Below the pieces are notes generated by a model. The model did not search any database, had not been told where the DNA came from, and saw only the letters and a program-made list of their open reading frames with translations. Shown one piece after another: positions 12,202-21,256 of a stretch of 64,000 bases of DNA (position 1 is its first letter; every line of letters starts with the position of its first letter). This stretch comes from Sulfitobacter maritimus (GTDB lineage Bacteria > Pseudomonadota > Alphaproteobacteria > Rhodobacterales > Rhodobacteraceae). Location of the stretch: assembly GCF_013346665.1 (NCBI RefSeq), contig NZ_JABVBB010000021.1, positions 1 to 64,000 of the forward strand, in the 5' to 3' direction. The position numbers and the translations under genes were made by a program.

Positions 12202-12453
12202 TTGGCAGGCGCAGTTCATACAGATGCATACCGATTGCTACGGCAGGAATTGGTCGGGCTGCGACAGGCGGCGGGCATGTCGCAGGCTAAACTTGCGGAA
12301 GAACTCGGAAAGCCAGCATCCTATGTCGCGAAGTATGAACTCGGCGAGCGGCGGCTCGACGCTGTCGAACTCTGCGTTATACTAAGATTAACTCGTGCTG
12401 ACCCTCGTCAATTCTTCGTCAAGCTATACGACGCATCACCAGACAAATTGTGA
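12202..12453 (+). CDS. XRE-family helix-turn-helix regulator
   Basis: The protein is a single HTH_3/XRE DNA-binding domain. The pattern LRQELVGLRQAAGMSQAKLAEELGKPASYVAKYELGERRLDAVEL has the canonical SQ-LA recognition helix and the Y-E-GERRLD tail. It is typical of small regulators of mobile elements and restriction systems. I prefer TTG 12202, but the same frame is open to TTG 12175. It lies between the recombinase operon and the hypothetical gene, so it may control one of them; the sequence does not show which. Confidence 0.75.
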   Translation: MAGAVHTDAYRLLRQELVGLRQAAGMSQAKLAEELGKPASYVAKYELGERRLDAVELCVILRLTRADPRQFFVKLYDASPDKL

Positions 12454-12566
12454 CAACGGTAGTAAGCCGCGCGTGATTGTCGTGCTACGCAGGGTTGGAT
12501 TCCCTTGCTTCCTATCAACTCTACGAGGGGCGTAGATTGATACACCTGTCGATTTCAAGCTACCTT

Positions 12567-12998
12567 TCACCTTCTTGCGCGGTTAGATCTAGGGAGCGGC
12601 TTATTCAGCTGCTTGTTCAGGGCAACCATGTCGACATTGGGCATCATGTAGAGATTGTATTGCCACCGCGCGAATTGCTCGACGTACAGTTCCCGTTCGC
12701 GCTCCAAACGAGCGACTTGCGCTTTAAGCTTCTCAACTTCGGACAGGGCAGCTTCTAGAGTGTAATCGACGCTATAGGCGGAGTTCGTTGCCTTTGCGGA
12801 CTTCAGTTCCGCTTTTCGAGCACGGACTGCCTGAACAAGTTGAGGATAGCTTAGAAGCGTGTGCCTGGAGATGCTCGGTACGCCGATGATTTGAGCTACC
12901 ATTTTGCCAACAAGTGGCCAAGTTAACTTACCTTGCCAACCATCTAACTCTAGGAGGATACGAGACATTGCGTCTTCATTGATGAGTTTGGTCTTCAT
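12567..12998 (-). CDS. Small coiled-coil partner of the recombinase operon
   Basis: This 143-aa protein is the last gene of the four-gene recombinase operon. Its start lies directly after the stop of the third recombinase (TAA-G-ATG). Residues 1-60 look like a compact helical, possibly DNA-binding domain (WPLVGKMVAQIIGVPSISRHTLL). Residues 85-115 form a clear coiled coil (ALSEVEKLKAQVARLERERELY). This matches the plan of TnpC of Tn554 (about 125 aa), an accessory factor affecting excision and orientation of insertion. The comparison is by architecture and position, not by alignment. Confidence 0.6.
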   Translation of the reverse strand: MKTKLINEDAMSRILLELDGWQGKLTWPLVGKMVAQIIGVPSISRHTLLSYPQLVQAVRARKAELKSAKATNSAYSVDYTLEAALSEVEKLKAQVARLERERELYVEQFARWQYNLYMMPNVDMVALNKQLNKPLPRSNRARR

Positions 12999-12999
12999 C

Positions 13000-15147
13000 T
13001 TATGTTCCTAACAGCCCCCGCAAATAGTCATCGGATAGCTTCTCATCCGACAGATCAGCGGTGTCGGTTTCATACCCGGCGTTTTGGAGCGCCCTTTTAG
13101 TTTGGCTCGTATCGTATTCTTTGGGTACCCGGATTAATGTTCCCTTTGGCGTTTCTGGGTCTTCCAACTTCAGGCGCTGCGTTCTAATTAGCGCCAATCG
13201 ATAACCGAAGTGATCAACCCAGCGAGATGCCCCAAAATAATCTAAGCCCTCCGCCTCACGGGCTCGATTGAACTCGGCCTCGACCAGTTTTTCTTCGACC
13301 CGAATTTTTTCGAGATTGTCGGTCAGGCCCTTGATTACGCAGTGCTCTTTACATGTTAGACAGTTCCCGCCCTTAGTGCAGGGCTCCATAGCAAAGTCAT
13401 GTTCGCAAAAGCCCCACTTGGTTATTTCAGCGACTCCAAGCCTGCCTTTGTATCCAAGCGCTTCGTAGGACACTGGGCCATGCAGTTGTGCTTGCTGTAG
13501 AGCGTTTTGCGAAACTCGGGATAATTCGAGAACCTCTCGCTCTCTTTGTTCTCTCTCCGCTGGCGTTCTCAGATCATAGTGGCGGTTATCGTCGACCCGA
13601 AGCCTCCCAGCCCACTGAGCAAGTTCGAAGCTGTCCATGTTCCCGCGTTCTGCGTTTGTCGAAAGCCAAACTCTAAGTTGATGACTGGTCAACCTAATTT
13701 CAGATCCGTCTTCATTTTTCAGGCCGAAAGTACTAAAGATAGACGCGGTTCGACCTCCGCTTTTGTTTGGGCGGCTTGCTAGTGCATGGTTGACCAGTTC
13801 AGTACCCAGTGTTGGTACGGCTAGCTTATATGGCCTCGTATTAAATTGACGGTTGGCAGCGAACTCCCAAGTGAGGACCAGAGAATCTTGCAGTTTTATC
13901 TCCGTTCCTAAAACATTTGGAAAATTTTTTGGTAGTACCCGTCTGGCGAAATCACCAAGGTCATTATACGTAATGGTCTCTTTTCCATCGACGTGATCCC
14001 AAAATCTCTTGTTTAGCTCCGGTGAGCCCACATTTATTCCGAGAGCAATCCTTTTGGTGATACCTCTAGTGATTTTGAGCTGAGCATCAGAGGCCTTTGG
14101 ATTTGCCGTGAGGCCGAGGGCAGCGTGAATCTGATATCCGTTCAGGGGGGCGGTTTGCTCGAAACCCTCGGCAGTACAGCACCCTTGATGTACATAAAAG
14201 CCATCTTTTCTGTCATGGTAGAAAGCTGCTGCTCTCCTTGGCTCCTCGCTTATATCCCGAAGTCGCTTTACCGCTTCTTCAACTACGGGCTCCATAACTT
14301 TTGGCACCCATTTTATTGTTTCGCTAAAGCCTTTTGCTGAATGCCAACGGACACCCATGCGGCGCTTAGTTTCTCCACCGTCTTCGTACTCTTCCTCTGT
14401 TAAGCAGTCACGAGTTAGATAATTAAGTTCGGACACCCGACCGGGCGCAAAGATCAGCATGATAATCAAACTGGTCACATATCTATCCGGGGTTGTTTCT
14501 GCGCGATTGAAAGCGTCCATGATACACAACATTTCGTGCATGGAAGGGCATCGTTCTTCCTGCCATTTCTTATCTTTCTCTGAGGTGCCCATGGAGCGCT
14601 CGCGGGGCCGGTTCCAAGGGTTTCGCCATATCGGTAGGTCAATCAGGATCTTCTTATCTCTGATTTCATCGTACAATTTTTCAAGTGCTTGGCCAAATCG
14701 ATACAGAACGGCTGGGCTCATTCTGCCAGTCGTTTCGACGAGCTCGCGAACTTTGCCTTGAACGATGCCGTCCAATTCAAGAATGTCTGGCTTACCGTAC
14801 ACTTCAATTAATGCGGCATATACATAGCGCAGCCCATTGAGGGGTTTGCCAACCGTCGACGTCAACTTTCTTGTAAGATGTGTTCGAATATAGGCTTTAG
14901 CAAAATCCATAAATGGTTGCTCAAATGGTGTATGCTGTCGCTGACTTTGGTTGCGTCCTTGAAACTTCAATTGCGAAAACAAGACCACGGTTTTCGTAGA
15001 GCTAACTGAATACTCCCAACGATCCACTGAAAACCCACCTTGGTCTTCAAATAGTGTCAAGTTATCGCGAGCAAAGCTGATGAAGTCGCGGAGGTTGCGG
15101 ACACCATCAGTCTCATGCTGGGGTTGAAAGACGACAGTATTAACCAT
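13000..15147 (-). CDS. Tyrosine recombinase, large zinc-cysteine type (third of trio)
   Basis: This 715-aa protein has a phage-integrase catalytic domain. The first catalytic Arg is in FAPGRVSELNYL, the H-x-x-R box is SHQLRVWL, and the nucleophile Tyr is in DDNRHYDLRT. After it, residues 577-602 hold a cysteine/histidine cluster (FCEHDFAMEPC...CLTCKEHC) that probably binds zinc. The arrangement resembles TnpB of Tn554, also a long recombinase. Its start overlaps the end of the upstream recombinase by eight bases. The conserved active site suggests a working enzyme. Base composition is poorer in GC than the core genes. Confidence 0.8.
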   Translation of the reverse strand: MVNTVVFQPQHETDGVRNLRDFISFARDNLTLFEDQGGFSVDRWEYSVSSTKTVVLFSQLKFQGRNQSQRQHTPFEQPFMDFAKAYIRTHLTRKLTSTVGKPLNGLRYVYAALIEVYGKPDILELDGIVQGKVRELVETTGRMSPAVLYRFGQALEKLYDEIRDKKILIDLPIWRNPWNRPRERSMGTSEKDKKWQEERCPSMHEMLCIMDAFNRAETTPDRYVTSLIIMLIFAPGRVSELNYLTRDCLTEEEYEDGGETKRRMGVRWHSAKGFSETIKWVPKVMEPVVEEAVKRLRDISEEPRRAAAFYHDRKDGFYVHQGCCTAEGFEQTAPLNGYQIHAALGLTANPKASDAQLKITRGITKRIALGINVGSPELNKRFWDHVDGKETITYNDLGDFARRVLPKNFPNVLGTEIKLQDSLVLTWEFAANRQFNTRPYKLAVPTLGTELVNHALASRPNKSGGRTASIFSTFGLKNEDGSEIRLTSHQLRVWLSTNAERGNMDSFELAQWAGRLRVDDNRHYDLRTPAEREQREREVLELSRVSQNALQQAQLHGPVSYEALGYKGRLGVAEITKWGFCEHDFAMEPCTKGGNCLTCKEHCVIKGLTDNLEKIRVEEKLVEAEFNRAREAEGLDYFGASRWVDHFGYRLALIRTQRLKLEDPETPKGTLIRVPKEYDTSQTKRALQNAGYETDTADLSDEKLSDDYLRGLLGT

Positions 15148-16702
15148 TTTCAGACCTTAGCTGTTCGGCAGCAGTTTTGATCGCGAACGAACGGCTGATT
15201 TGCAAGTCGTACGATTGGAGTACGCCGTTACCGACATTATATTGCCTTAGTTCGTCACGCTCATCCAAGAGCTCAGTCAGCAGCTCGTCCCACGGCGCGT
15301 CTATCCAAGGTTGGAACTGAGTGCAGACAAGGCAAGACTTGATGCCGCCAGCACAGAAACCTTCGTTTCCGCAGTTTCCCATAGATGCCCCCCCGGCTTT
15401 ATGGATCCGGCTGTTCGGATCGTTGGCGCGGATCGCATCTCTTTCGGAATCGATAAGCATGCCTCTCGCTGCCATTGCTAGTGGGGCGAGGGCAGGGAGC
15501 ATCGCTTCATCGATCCGCTCGGCTACGTTGGGAGTGTTTTCAGTGTAAACTCCGATTTGCTGAGTATCGGAGTGGTCTAAAAGGTAAGCTAACTCTGTGC
15601 CGCCGATACCTTTTCGCCTGAGGTTAGTGGCCCGACTCCGTCTCATCCTTGTCTGGGTGATATGGATCGTGTCGCCAGTGCGTTCTGAAATAGCAGTGCA
15701 CATGTGCGACAGTTTTCCGACGATGGCGGCTGTCTGGCTGCTAGTGGCATGCAGAAAGTCCGGTGTTTCTCTAAGTATTTTGCTCAGAGCTTCAAGCGAC
15801 CCCAGTTGTTGAACGCGTGTGCGATCAGCAAAAATTGGCAGTTCTTGTAAAATTCCGACGGGCACAGCATCGGGGATGCATTCCTCAACCATGTTGGAAA
15901 CGATTAGACTTAGGTTCTTTAGAATAAGGTATAAATCTTCGCTAATTAGTACTTCACGAAACTGACTACGATAGGTTGCTGCACGTTGCTTTGATCGAGG
16001 TACGGCAAGCCAAAACTGACGAGCAGCAGTCTCGTTAGACGTTTTGAGGTCCTTTGCACGTAGAGCGCGAAGGTTTACGGAGCGCCTTCCGGTAACAAAC
16101 GAACAGTAAAACCAAGCATACTCCATAAGTGAGATATTTTCTTTATCAAACTCATTCGTTGCCCAATTCAATACTGCGGCCTGTTCGGTCGTGGTGTATG
16201 GGCCGCTGTGTGGGCAGCGGTGTGCTACTGCCGCACCCTTCCTGTTCCCCCGGAGGCTGAGGGTATCAAGATAGGGGATGACATCGTTTTCTAGCCCTTT
16301 CTGTCCGTAGTCAGATAAGGTACGCAAGAACCCCCTGAGATGCCCAAGTCGGTATTCGTTTTGACGATTGAGTGAAGAGCGAAAATTTTGGAGCTGAGTG
16401 GTTGTAATTGGTTCGCCCGTGAAATGCGGTGATCCAAGGAAACGCAGTGAATTATATAGGCAGCCGGAAGTGTAGCTAGAGGATGCTTCTACAGCCAATC
16501 TTCCGAGAGTGTATCTAATCGCTTCGCATAATTCGCCTTCATCCTCGAATATGTTTCCCAACGCAGAGAGATTCAGGCGATATCCGCCATCCAGCTGCCA
16601 GATATCCTTCGCAAAATCAAATTCATAACCAGCCTTCGATCGTAAAAATTTCGAAGGCCTGGATTTTCTTGCGGCGTCTTGCTGGTTTTTCGACGACTTC
16701 AC
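15140..16702 (-). CDS. Tyrosine recombinase with C-terminal cysteine cluster (second of trio)
   Basis: This 520-aa protein has a recognisable tyrosine-recombinase core. Arg I is in FVTGRRSVNLRALR, the second Arg box is TRMRRSRATNLRR, the His box is LLDHSDTQQ, and Tyr is in IGVYTENT. Residues 441-461 carry Cys-x2-Gly-x-Glu-x-x-Cys and Cys-x2-Cys pairs, probably a zinc site. Its ATG overlaps the stop of the first recombinase in an ATGA arrangement. It differs from both neighbours in length and C-terminal domain, so the trio is not a recent triplication. Confidence 0.78.
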   Translation of the reverse strand: MKSSKNQQDAARKSRPSKFLRSKAGYEFDFAKDIWQLDGGYRLNLSALGNIFEDEGELCEAIRYTLGRLAVEASSSYTSGCLYNSLRFLGSPHFTGEPITTTQLQNFRSSLNRQNEYRLGHLRGFLRTLSDYGQKGLENDVIPYLDTLSLRGNRKGAAVAHRCPHSGPYTTTEQAAVLNWATNEFDKENISLMEYAWFYCSFVTGRRSVNLRALRAKDLKTSNETAARQFWLAVPRSKQRAATYRSQFREVLISEDLYLILKNLSLIVSNMVEECIPDAVPVGILQELPIFADRTRVQQLGSLEALSKILRETPDFLHATSSQTAAIVGKLSHMCTAISERTGDTIHITQTRMRRSRATNLRRKGIGGTELAYLLDHSDTQQIGVYTENTPNVAERIDEAMLPALAPLAMAARGMLIDSERDAIRANDPNSRIHKAGGASMGNCGNEGFCAGGIKSCLVCTQFQPWIDAPWDELLTELLDERDELRQYNVGNGVLQSYDLQISRSFAIKTAAEQLRSENG

Positions 16703-18003
16703 AACTTCTGCCGCTTGTTTATGGAGATTTCATCCAACTGAACTTGCATTAGACGATCAGCCTTCTCTTTGATATGTCGCAAATTGTACGTTTCTGAGGT
16801 TCTTTCTGAGCGCCAGCGATTCAGATTCATACGTATTTGCATTTCTTCTTTTTGCGAGATTTGATTTGCCGAAGGGTCCTTGGCCGCACGGGCATTGTGC
16901 TCGTCAAACTTCTTTGAGAGTCGATAGTTGAAGTTGTGCCGAAAGCCGTGGCGTGTGATCTCGTTGAAAATTTCCGGTGTCTGATTAGATGCTGGTTTGG
17001 CAATTCTGGTTTTGAAGGTCGCGATGCCGACTGGCTGGCCATATCCAACTCCCTTCCGATGGTTCACGAATACATATGGATGAGATCTTGCTGCCTGAAT
17101 TTGAGAACGGTCTTCCATGATGTATCGGCGTAAGTCACGAGCCAGAGTTTCCGTAATGTAGACCTCACCTTCTTCAGTTTTCACCACGGGTTGATGTTTT
17201 CGGCTGTCGTGAACGTCATCATGGCGTCGAATGATTTTCAGCACCCGGCGAGACCAATCGACGTCCTCAATCCGAAGACCGAGAACTTCTCCTCCCCGGG
17301 CACCTGTCTCGTACATGATGTCGAACATCACTTGGTTGCGCAGTCTCACATTTTTGCGGAATGGATTATCCGGATTATCGACCCGGACCAAGCGAATGGC
17401 CTCAGAGTAAACTTCCGGTGGAGCGGAGCGGTAGTTTGGATCGCCTTGTAATCCCGAATTCCGAGCTACTCTTGGCGCCTTCGCTTTCATGAATTCAGCC
17501 ATTTCATCGAAACGCGCATACAGTTCTGTACGATTGGCGGTACCACGGTGTATGGTCTTTCCGACAAAAACCAAAAAAGATGCAGCTACACTCATTCGGT
17601 ATTTTTGAAGCCCGGCGCTAACTGTCTCAAGGGGCGACAGACTATGCGGGTGATGGACTTGCAACGAGACCACATCTTTAAATTTCTTGATTTTCTGCGT
17701 TCTTTCGACTTCAGCACGCTTAAGTGTGAAGTGGTCGTATAGCGCATCGATGTCTGAGGAGGACAAGAGCTTTTTCGCTCCGAACTCCGAGATTAAATCT
17801 CTATCGTTCACTTGCTCCCAGAGTTTCAAGTGACGAAGTGCCGTGAGAACACTTAGGATCGTATTCTGAGTAGACTTGTAACGCAGTTCAACTGTGACAA
17901 AGAGTGTTGACCAATAATCTGGTAATCCATCCGTCTCAAGGTAGCTGAATCGTTCGCCGCTGGCAAAGATAACATTGCGTTGGGTTAGCACACGATTCCT
18001 CAA
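16699..18003 (-). CDS. Site-specific tyrosine recombinase (first of trio)
   Basis: This 434-aa integrase has Arg I in TGARGGEVLGLR, the H-x-x-R box in RHGFRHNFN and the nucleophile Tyr in TSETYNLRHIK, so the catalytic set is complete. It opens the operon that faces ssb, in the position of TnpA in Tn554. The frame starts at TTG 18003; GTG 17991, preceded by GAGGA, is a reasonable alternative. The 140-bp upstream region holds two copies of a 15-bp repeat flanking a TTGACA hexamer, suggesting autoregulation or an attachment region. Confidence 0.85.
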   Translation of the reverse strand: MRNRVLTQRNVIFASGERFSYLETDGLPDYWSTLFVTVELRYKSTQNTILSVLTALRHLKLWEQVNDRDLISEFGAKKLLSSSDIDALYDHFTLKRAEVERTQKIKKFKDVVSLQVHHPHSLSPLETVSAGLQKYRMSVAASFLVFVGKTIHRGTANRTELYARFDEMAEFMKAKAPRVARNSGLQGDPNYRSAPPEVYSEAIRLVRVDNPDNPFRKNVRLRNQVMFDIMYETGARGGEVLGLRIEDVDWSRRVLKIIRRHDDVHDSRKHQPVVKTEEGEVYITETLARDLRRYIMEDRSQIQAARSHPYVFVNHRKGVGYGQPVGIATFKTRIAKPASNQTPEIFNEITRHGFRHNFNYRLSKKFDEHNARAAKDPSANQISQKEEMQIRMNLNRWRSERTSETYNLRHIKEKADRLMQVQLDEISINKRQKL

Positions 18004-18007
18004 CCAG

Positions 18008-18022
18008 TCAAAAATCTACACT
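18008..18022. repeat. 15-bp direct repeat, copy 1, upstream of recombinase operon
   Basis: TCAAAAATCTACACT here recurs exactly at 18059-18073. Both copies are preceded by TCAACC, with two extra bases in this copy. On the minus strand this copy lies between the presumed promoter and the recombinase start. It is a candidate binding site for the recombinases or a repressor. Confidence 0.75.
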
Positions 18023-18058
18023 TTTGATTAGTTTCGAAACCGTGTGCCTGTGTCAACC

Positions 18059-18073
18059 TCAAAAATCTACACT
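18059..18073. repeat. 15-bp direct repeat, copy 2, upstream of recombinase operon
   Basis: This is identical to 18008-18022, with a start-to-start distance of 51 bp. On the minus strand it sits just upstream of a TTGACA hexamer (18056-18051), so the two copies flank the likely promoter. Between them lies a perfect 10-bp palindrome, GTTTCGAAAC, at 18031-18040. Confidence 0.75.
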
Positions 18074-18143
18074 AGAGGGGCACATCTATCTTATTTTTAA
18101 AGAGTTGAGGTAGATAAATCGACTCTCTTATATTTTGTTACTC

Positions 18144-18665
18144 TCAGAACGGAATCTCATCATCAAGATCACGGCTGCCGCCACCACCGCCGCCGTAGTT
18201 GCCGCCGCCGCCTTGGGAGGAGGGGCCGCTGTCATAGCCGCCGCCGTAGTCATTGCCACCGCCGCCGCCGCCATAGCCGCCTTGGCCACCGCCACCACCG
18301 CCGGAGCCGCCACCGGGGCCGTCAAGCATGGTCAGCGTGCCGCCGAAGCCTTGCAGCACGACTTCAGTCGAATAGCGGTCTGCGCCGGATTGGTCTTGCC
18401 ATTTGCGGGTCTGCAACTGGCCTTCGATGTAAACCTTAGAGCCCTTTTTTAGGTACTGTTCGGCCACCCGCACCAGACCTTCTTGGAAGATCGCCACCGA
18501 ATGCCATTCGGTCTTTTCGCGGCGCTCGCCGGTGTTGCGGTCTTTCCAGGTCTCCGAGGTGGCAATGCGCAAGTTGCACACTTTGCCGCCGTTCTGGAAC
18601 GACCGCACCTCGGGGTCGCGCCCGAGGTTGCCGATTAGGATCACTTTGTTCACTGAGCCGGCCAT
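18144..18665 (-). CDS. ssb: Single-stranded DNA-binding protein
   Basis: SSB coats single-stranded DNA in replication, repair and recombination. Residues 1-110 form the OB fold, starting [22 protein letters not shown] long Gly/Ser-rich linker follows, then the acidic tip DLDDEIPF that recruits partner proteins. At 173 aa it is a normal size. The glycine-rich linker is encoded by GCC/GGC repeats that also open spurious alanine-rich frames. The recombinase island lies only 140 bp beyond its stop, and no terminator follows, as if the island had landed directly at the 3' end of ssb. Confidence 0.97.
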   Translation of the reverse strand: MAGSVNKVILIGNLGRDPEVRSFQNGGKVCNLRIATSETWKDRNTGERREKTEWHSVAIFQEGLVRVAEQYLKKGSKVYIEGQLQTRKWQDQSGADRYSTEVVLQGFGGTLTMLDGPGGGSGGGGGGQGGYGGGGGGNDYGGGYDSGPSSQGGGGNYGGGGGGSRDLDDEIPF

Positions 18666-18857
18666 CTTGCCCCCTCGTTTGTCATTTCATGTCAGGTCGG
18701 GGCGCGAATCCGATCGCACCCGGTCCGGCAGGTTATACCGCGCTTGGCTGGCAGAGAACACCGACTTTCCCACCCAAAAGGCCGCGTAAATCATCGCTGG
18801 CTTGGGCGGCGCAGTTTGGTATAGTCGCGCCAATGCAACGGCACGGGGCAGGGACAG

Positions 18858-19454
18858 ATGCAAAGAACGAAAGTTGTGGCCGGTCTGGCCGCGGTCGGCT
18901 TGATTGTAGCGCTTACGCCCCCAGCGGCGGCTGAAATGTTTTCCTCGAAAAACCGGCGCGCCTTGTTTTCTTCGCAAAAGAACATCCTCGATAACCGGGC
19001 GGCCAAGCAGTATTCGGCCTCTGTCGGTTTGCAGCCGCCCAAGGTTGTGACCCCGACGAAATGGGACGTGCCGAAATACGGCGGTTCTTACAAAGGGGCC
19101 TATCTGACCATTGCGCGGGAGGCCGCGACGCGCCATGGCATCCCGGTTGATCTGTTTTTGCGGCTGGTGCAGCAGGAAAGCGGCTGGAATCCCAAGGCTG
19201 TGTCGCACAAAGGGGCGTTGGGGTTGGCGCAGTTGATGCCGCAGACTGCGCGCGTGCTGCGTGTTGATCCCACCGATCCGGCACAGAACCTCGAAGGCGG
19301 GGCGCGTTATCTTAAGCTGCAATACCGCACCTTTGGCACATGGGAGCTGGCGCTTGCGGCCTATAATGCGGGGCCGGGGGCGGTGAAGAAATACGGCGGC
19401 GTGCCTCCCTATAAAGAAACGCGCAATTATGTTAGAGTGATTACCGGCAGCTAA
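18858..19454 (+). CDS. Lytic transglycosylase, SLT domain
   Basis: This 198-aa exported enzyme cleaves peptidoglycan glycan strands to give 1,6-anhydromuropeptides. A signal peptide is clear ([25 protein letters not shown], cut before EMFSS). The SLT/goose-lysozyme-like domain begins near residue 85, with catalytic Glu in [13 protein letters not shown] and the [10 protein letters not shown] and [10 protein letters not shown] motifs. ATG 18858 is preceded by GGGGCAGGGA. It stands alone, divergent from ssb. Confidence 0.92.
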   Translation: MQRTKVVAGLAAVGLIVALTPPAAAEMFSSKNRRALFSSQKNILDNRAAKQYSASVGLQPPKVVTPTKWDVPKYGGSYKGAYLTIAREAATRHGIPVDLFLRLVQQESGWNPKAVSHKGALGLAQLMPQTARVLRVDPTDPAQNLEGGARYLKLQYRTFGTWELALAAYNAGPGAVKKYGGVPPYKETRNYVRVITGS

Positions 19455-19601
19455 AGCGATGGGTGGATGGGCGACAATCGTCCTATCCGCCGTCTTTGGC
19501 ATGTGCACACAGGAACCTTATTGGTCCTGATGGTGTTCTTTGTCCAGAACCACCTGCGAAGGATTGGCCTTCAGCGGGGAAAGATAAACTGGAGTTAGAA
19601 C

Positions 19602-20129
19602 ATGCTCACAACGATCAAAAAACTCGCGCTGGCAGCCGGTGTCAGCACCATTGCATTGACCAGCGCTGCACAGGCTCAGGACGAGCTGCGCATTTCCGAA
19701 ATCGCAGTTGAATCTTCGGTCGCCGCTGCGGCTGATAGCAATGGTCTTGAATTCTATCCCGATCTGGCCGAGGACATTCGCGCCGAAGTGGCGGAACGTG
19801 TCGCATTGAGCAGCGATGGTGCCGATCCGCAAATCCGCATCGACCTGCGCAAGATCGCCTTGAATGGCGCAACCATGCTGCCGGAGTCTAGAGAATTCAA
19901 CCAGTTAGAAGGCGTTGTTGATATCACCAACCCAACCGGCGAAAATGCTGGCTATAGCTTCCCCGTCAAGGTGACAGCCGAAAGCGGCGACGGCATCGTG
20001 CCTGAGGGCTATGTCACCGTGCCGCCGTCGGACCAAGAATTCTATGTAGCACTTGTGTCGACCTTTGCAGATGTTGTTGCCGAAGGTCTGAAGAACGTGA
20101 ACACAGCCGGCGGTAAAGTTGATCCCTAA
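19602..20129 (+). CDS. Secreted hypothetical protein, 175 aa
   Basis: I do not recognise a named family. The N-terminus is a clear signal peptide (MLTTIKKLALAAGVSTIALTSAAQA, cut before QDEL). The mature part of about 150 residues is acidic and looks like a mixed alpha/beta periplasmic domain. It has no cysteine pair and no lipobox. It is followed by a strong terminator at 20184, so it forms a single-gene unit. Confidence 0.7.
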   Translation: MLTTIKKLALAAGVSTIALTSAAQAQDELRISEIAVESSVAAAADSNGLEFYPDLAEDIRAEVAERVALSSDGADPQIRIDLRKIALNGATMLPESREFNQLEGVVDITNPTGENAGYSFPVKVTAESGDGIVPEGYVTVPPSDQEFYVALVSTFADVVAEGLKNVNTAGGKVDP

Positions 20130-20183
20130 GGCTTATTAGACCTCTCTTCGGGCTGTCTTTCCCCGAAATTGCCCGAAGACAGC

Positions 20184-20218
20184 GGCGCGGATCCTCCCCT
20201 GATCCGCGCCATTTTTTT
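20184..20218 (+). terminator. Rho-independent terminator after the secreted protein gene
   Basis: A perfect 10-bp stem GGCGCGGATC / GATCCGCGCC with loop CTCCCCT is followed by A and seven T residues. It ends the 19602-20129 transcript and insulates it from the convergent miaA. Confidence 0.92.
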
Positions 20219-20234
20219 GCGCGACGCGGAGGTG

Positions 20235-21125
20235 CTAGTTCGGTGTCACGCGCTGCCAATCCGACATCTTGCTGCGCATCCATGTGCGTTGGCGTTTCGC
20301 AAAGCGCCGGGTGGCGATGATGGCGGCTTCGCGGGCGTCCTCAAGCGCCCATTCGCGATCGATGTAGCGGATCAATTCCGGCACGCCGATGGCGCGATGC
20401 GCGGGCAGGCTGGGATCATAGCGCGGGCGCAGGGCGGCGACCTCGTCCAGCGCGCCCTGTTCCAGCATCAGGTCAAAGCGGCGTTCGATGCGCGCATTAA
20501 GCCAATCGCGCTCGACATCGAAGACAACAGGCAGACAGTCCTTAAGCGGCAAAAGCGGCGCACCGGTGTCGCGCTGCCATTCGGATAGACCCCGTCCGGT
20601 GGCGGTCCAGACCTCCCATGCCCGCTGGACACGTGCGCGGTTGCGTTGGTCGATCCCTGCGGCAGTCTCGGGGTCGAGTTCCGCCAGCAGCGTTTCCAAG
20701 GTCATGTCGTCGCCTGCTGCACGAACCTCTGGCGGCGTAGGCGGAATTTCCGCCAGCCCTTGGGTCAGCGCGGAGAAGTAAAGGCCGGTGCCGCCAGTGA
20801 TGATCGGGCGTTGGCTCCCATGCAGCAGGGGGGGCACTTCGCGCAGCCAATGGCCGGTGGAATAGGGCGCATCCTCTGGCAGGTGGCCATAAAGCGCATG
20901 GGGCGCGCGGGCTTCTTCTTCGGGCGATGGCCGGGCGCTGATGATGCGAAAGCAATCATAGACCTGACTGGCATCAGCATTGACGATCACGCCGCCCTGC
21001 GCGTCGGCAATGGCCAGCGCGAGGGCGGATTTGCCGCTGGCGGTCGGCCCGGCGATCAGCACCGGGCGGTCGGGGGCGAGGCCACCGAGCAGCGCGTCCA
21101 ACTGGGCTTGCGGAATATCCGGCAT
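20235..21125 (-). CDS. miaA: tRNA dimethylallyltransferase MiaA
   Basis: MiaA adds a dimethylallyl group from DMAPP to N6 of A37 in tRNAs reading UNN codons. The P-loop GPTASGKS is at residues 26-33. The substrate loop [13 protein letters not shown] follows, and TGGTGLYF is the conserved middle motif. The frame is open upstream to 21287, but ATG 21125 (MPDIPQAQL) gives the normal 296 aa and leaves a 131-bp divergent promoter region towards pyrH. Confidence 0.95.
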   Translation of the reverse strand: MPDIPQAQLDALLGGLAPDRPVLIAGPTASGKSALALAIADAQGGVIVNADASQVYDCFRIISARPSPEEEARAPHALYGHLPEDAPYSTGHWLREVPPLLHGSQRPIITGGTGLYFSALTQGLAEIPPTPPEVRAAGDDMTLETLLAELDPETAAGIDQRNRARVQRAWEVWTATGRGLSEWQRDTGAPLLPLKDCLPVVFDVERDWLNARIERRFDLMLEQGALDEVAALRPRYDPSLPAHRAIGVPELIRYIDREWALEDAREAAIIATRRFAKRQRTWMRSKMSDWQRVTPN

Positions 21126-21256
21126 TTCTTTGCGTCTTCCTCTCGTCCCGCATTGAACCTTGGGCGTATTTGCGACATTTTGGCGCGAAATGAAAACCCT
21201 TCCCTTTCTGCGCGAGTCCCTCGCCCCGGAAAGGTGAGCGAAAAAGGTGCTCCCCC

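Noticed and set aside
18128-18452. Alanine-rich open frames over ssb
   Set aside because: They are shadows of the glycine-rich SSB linker.
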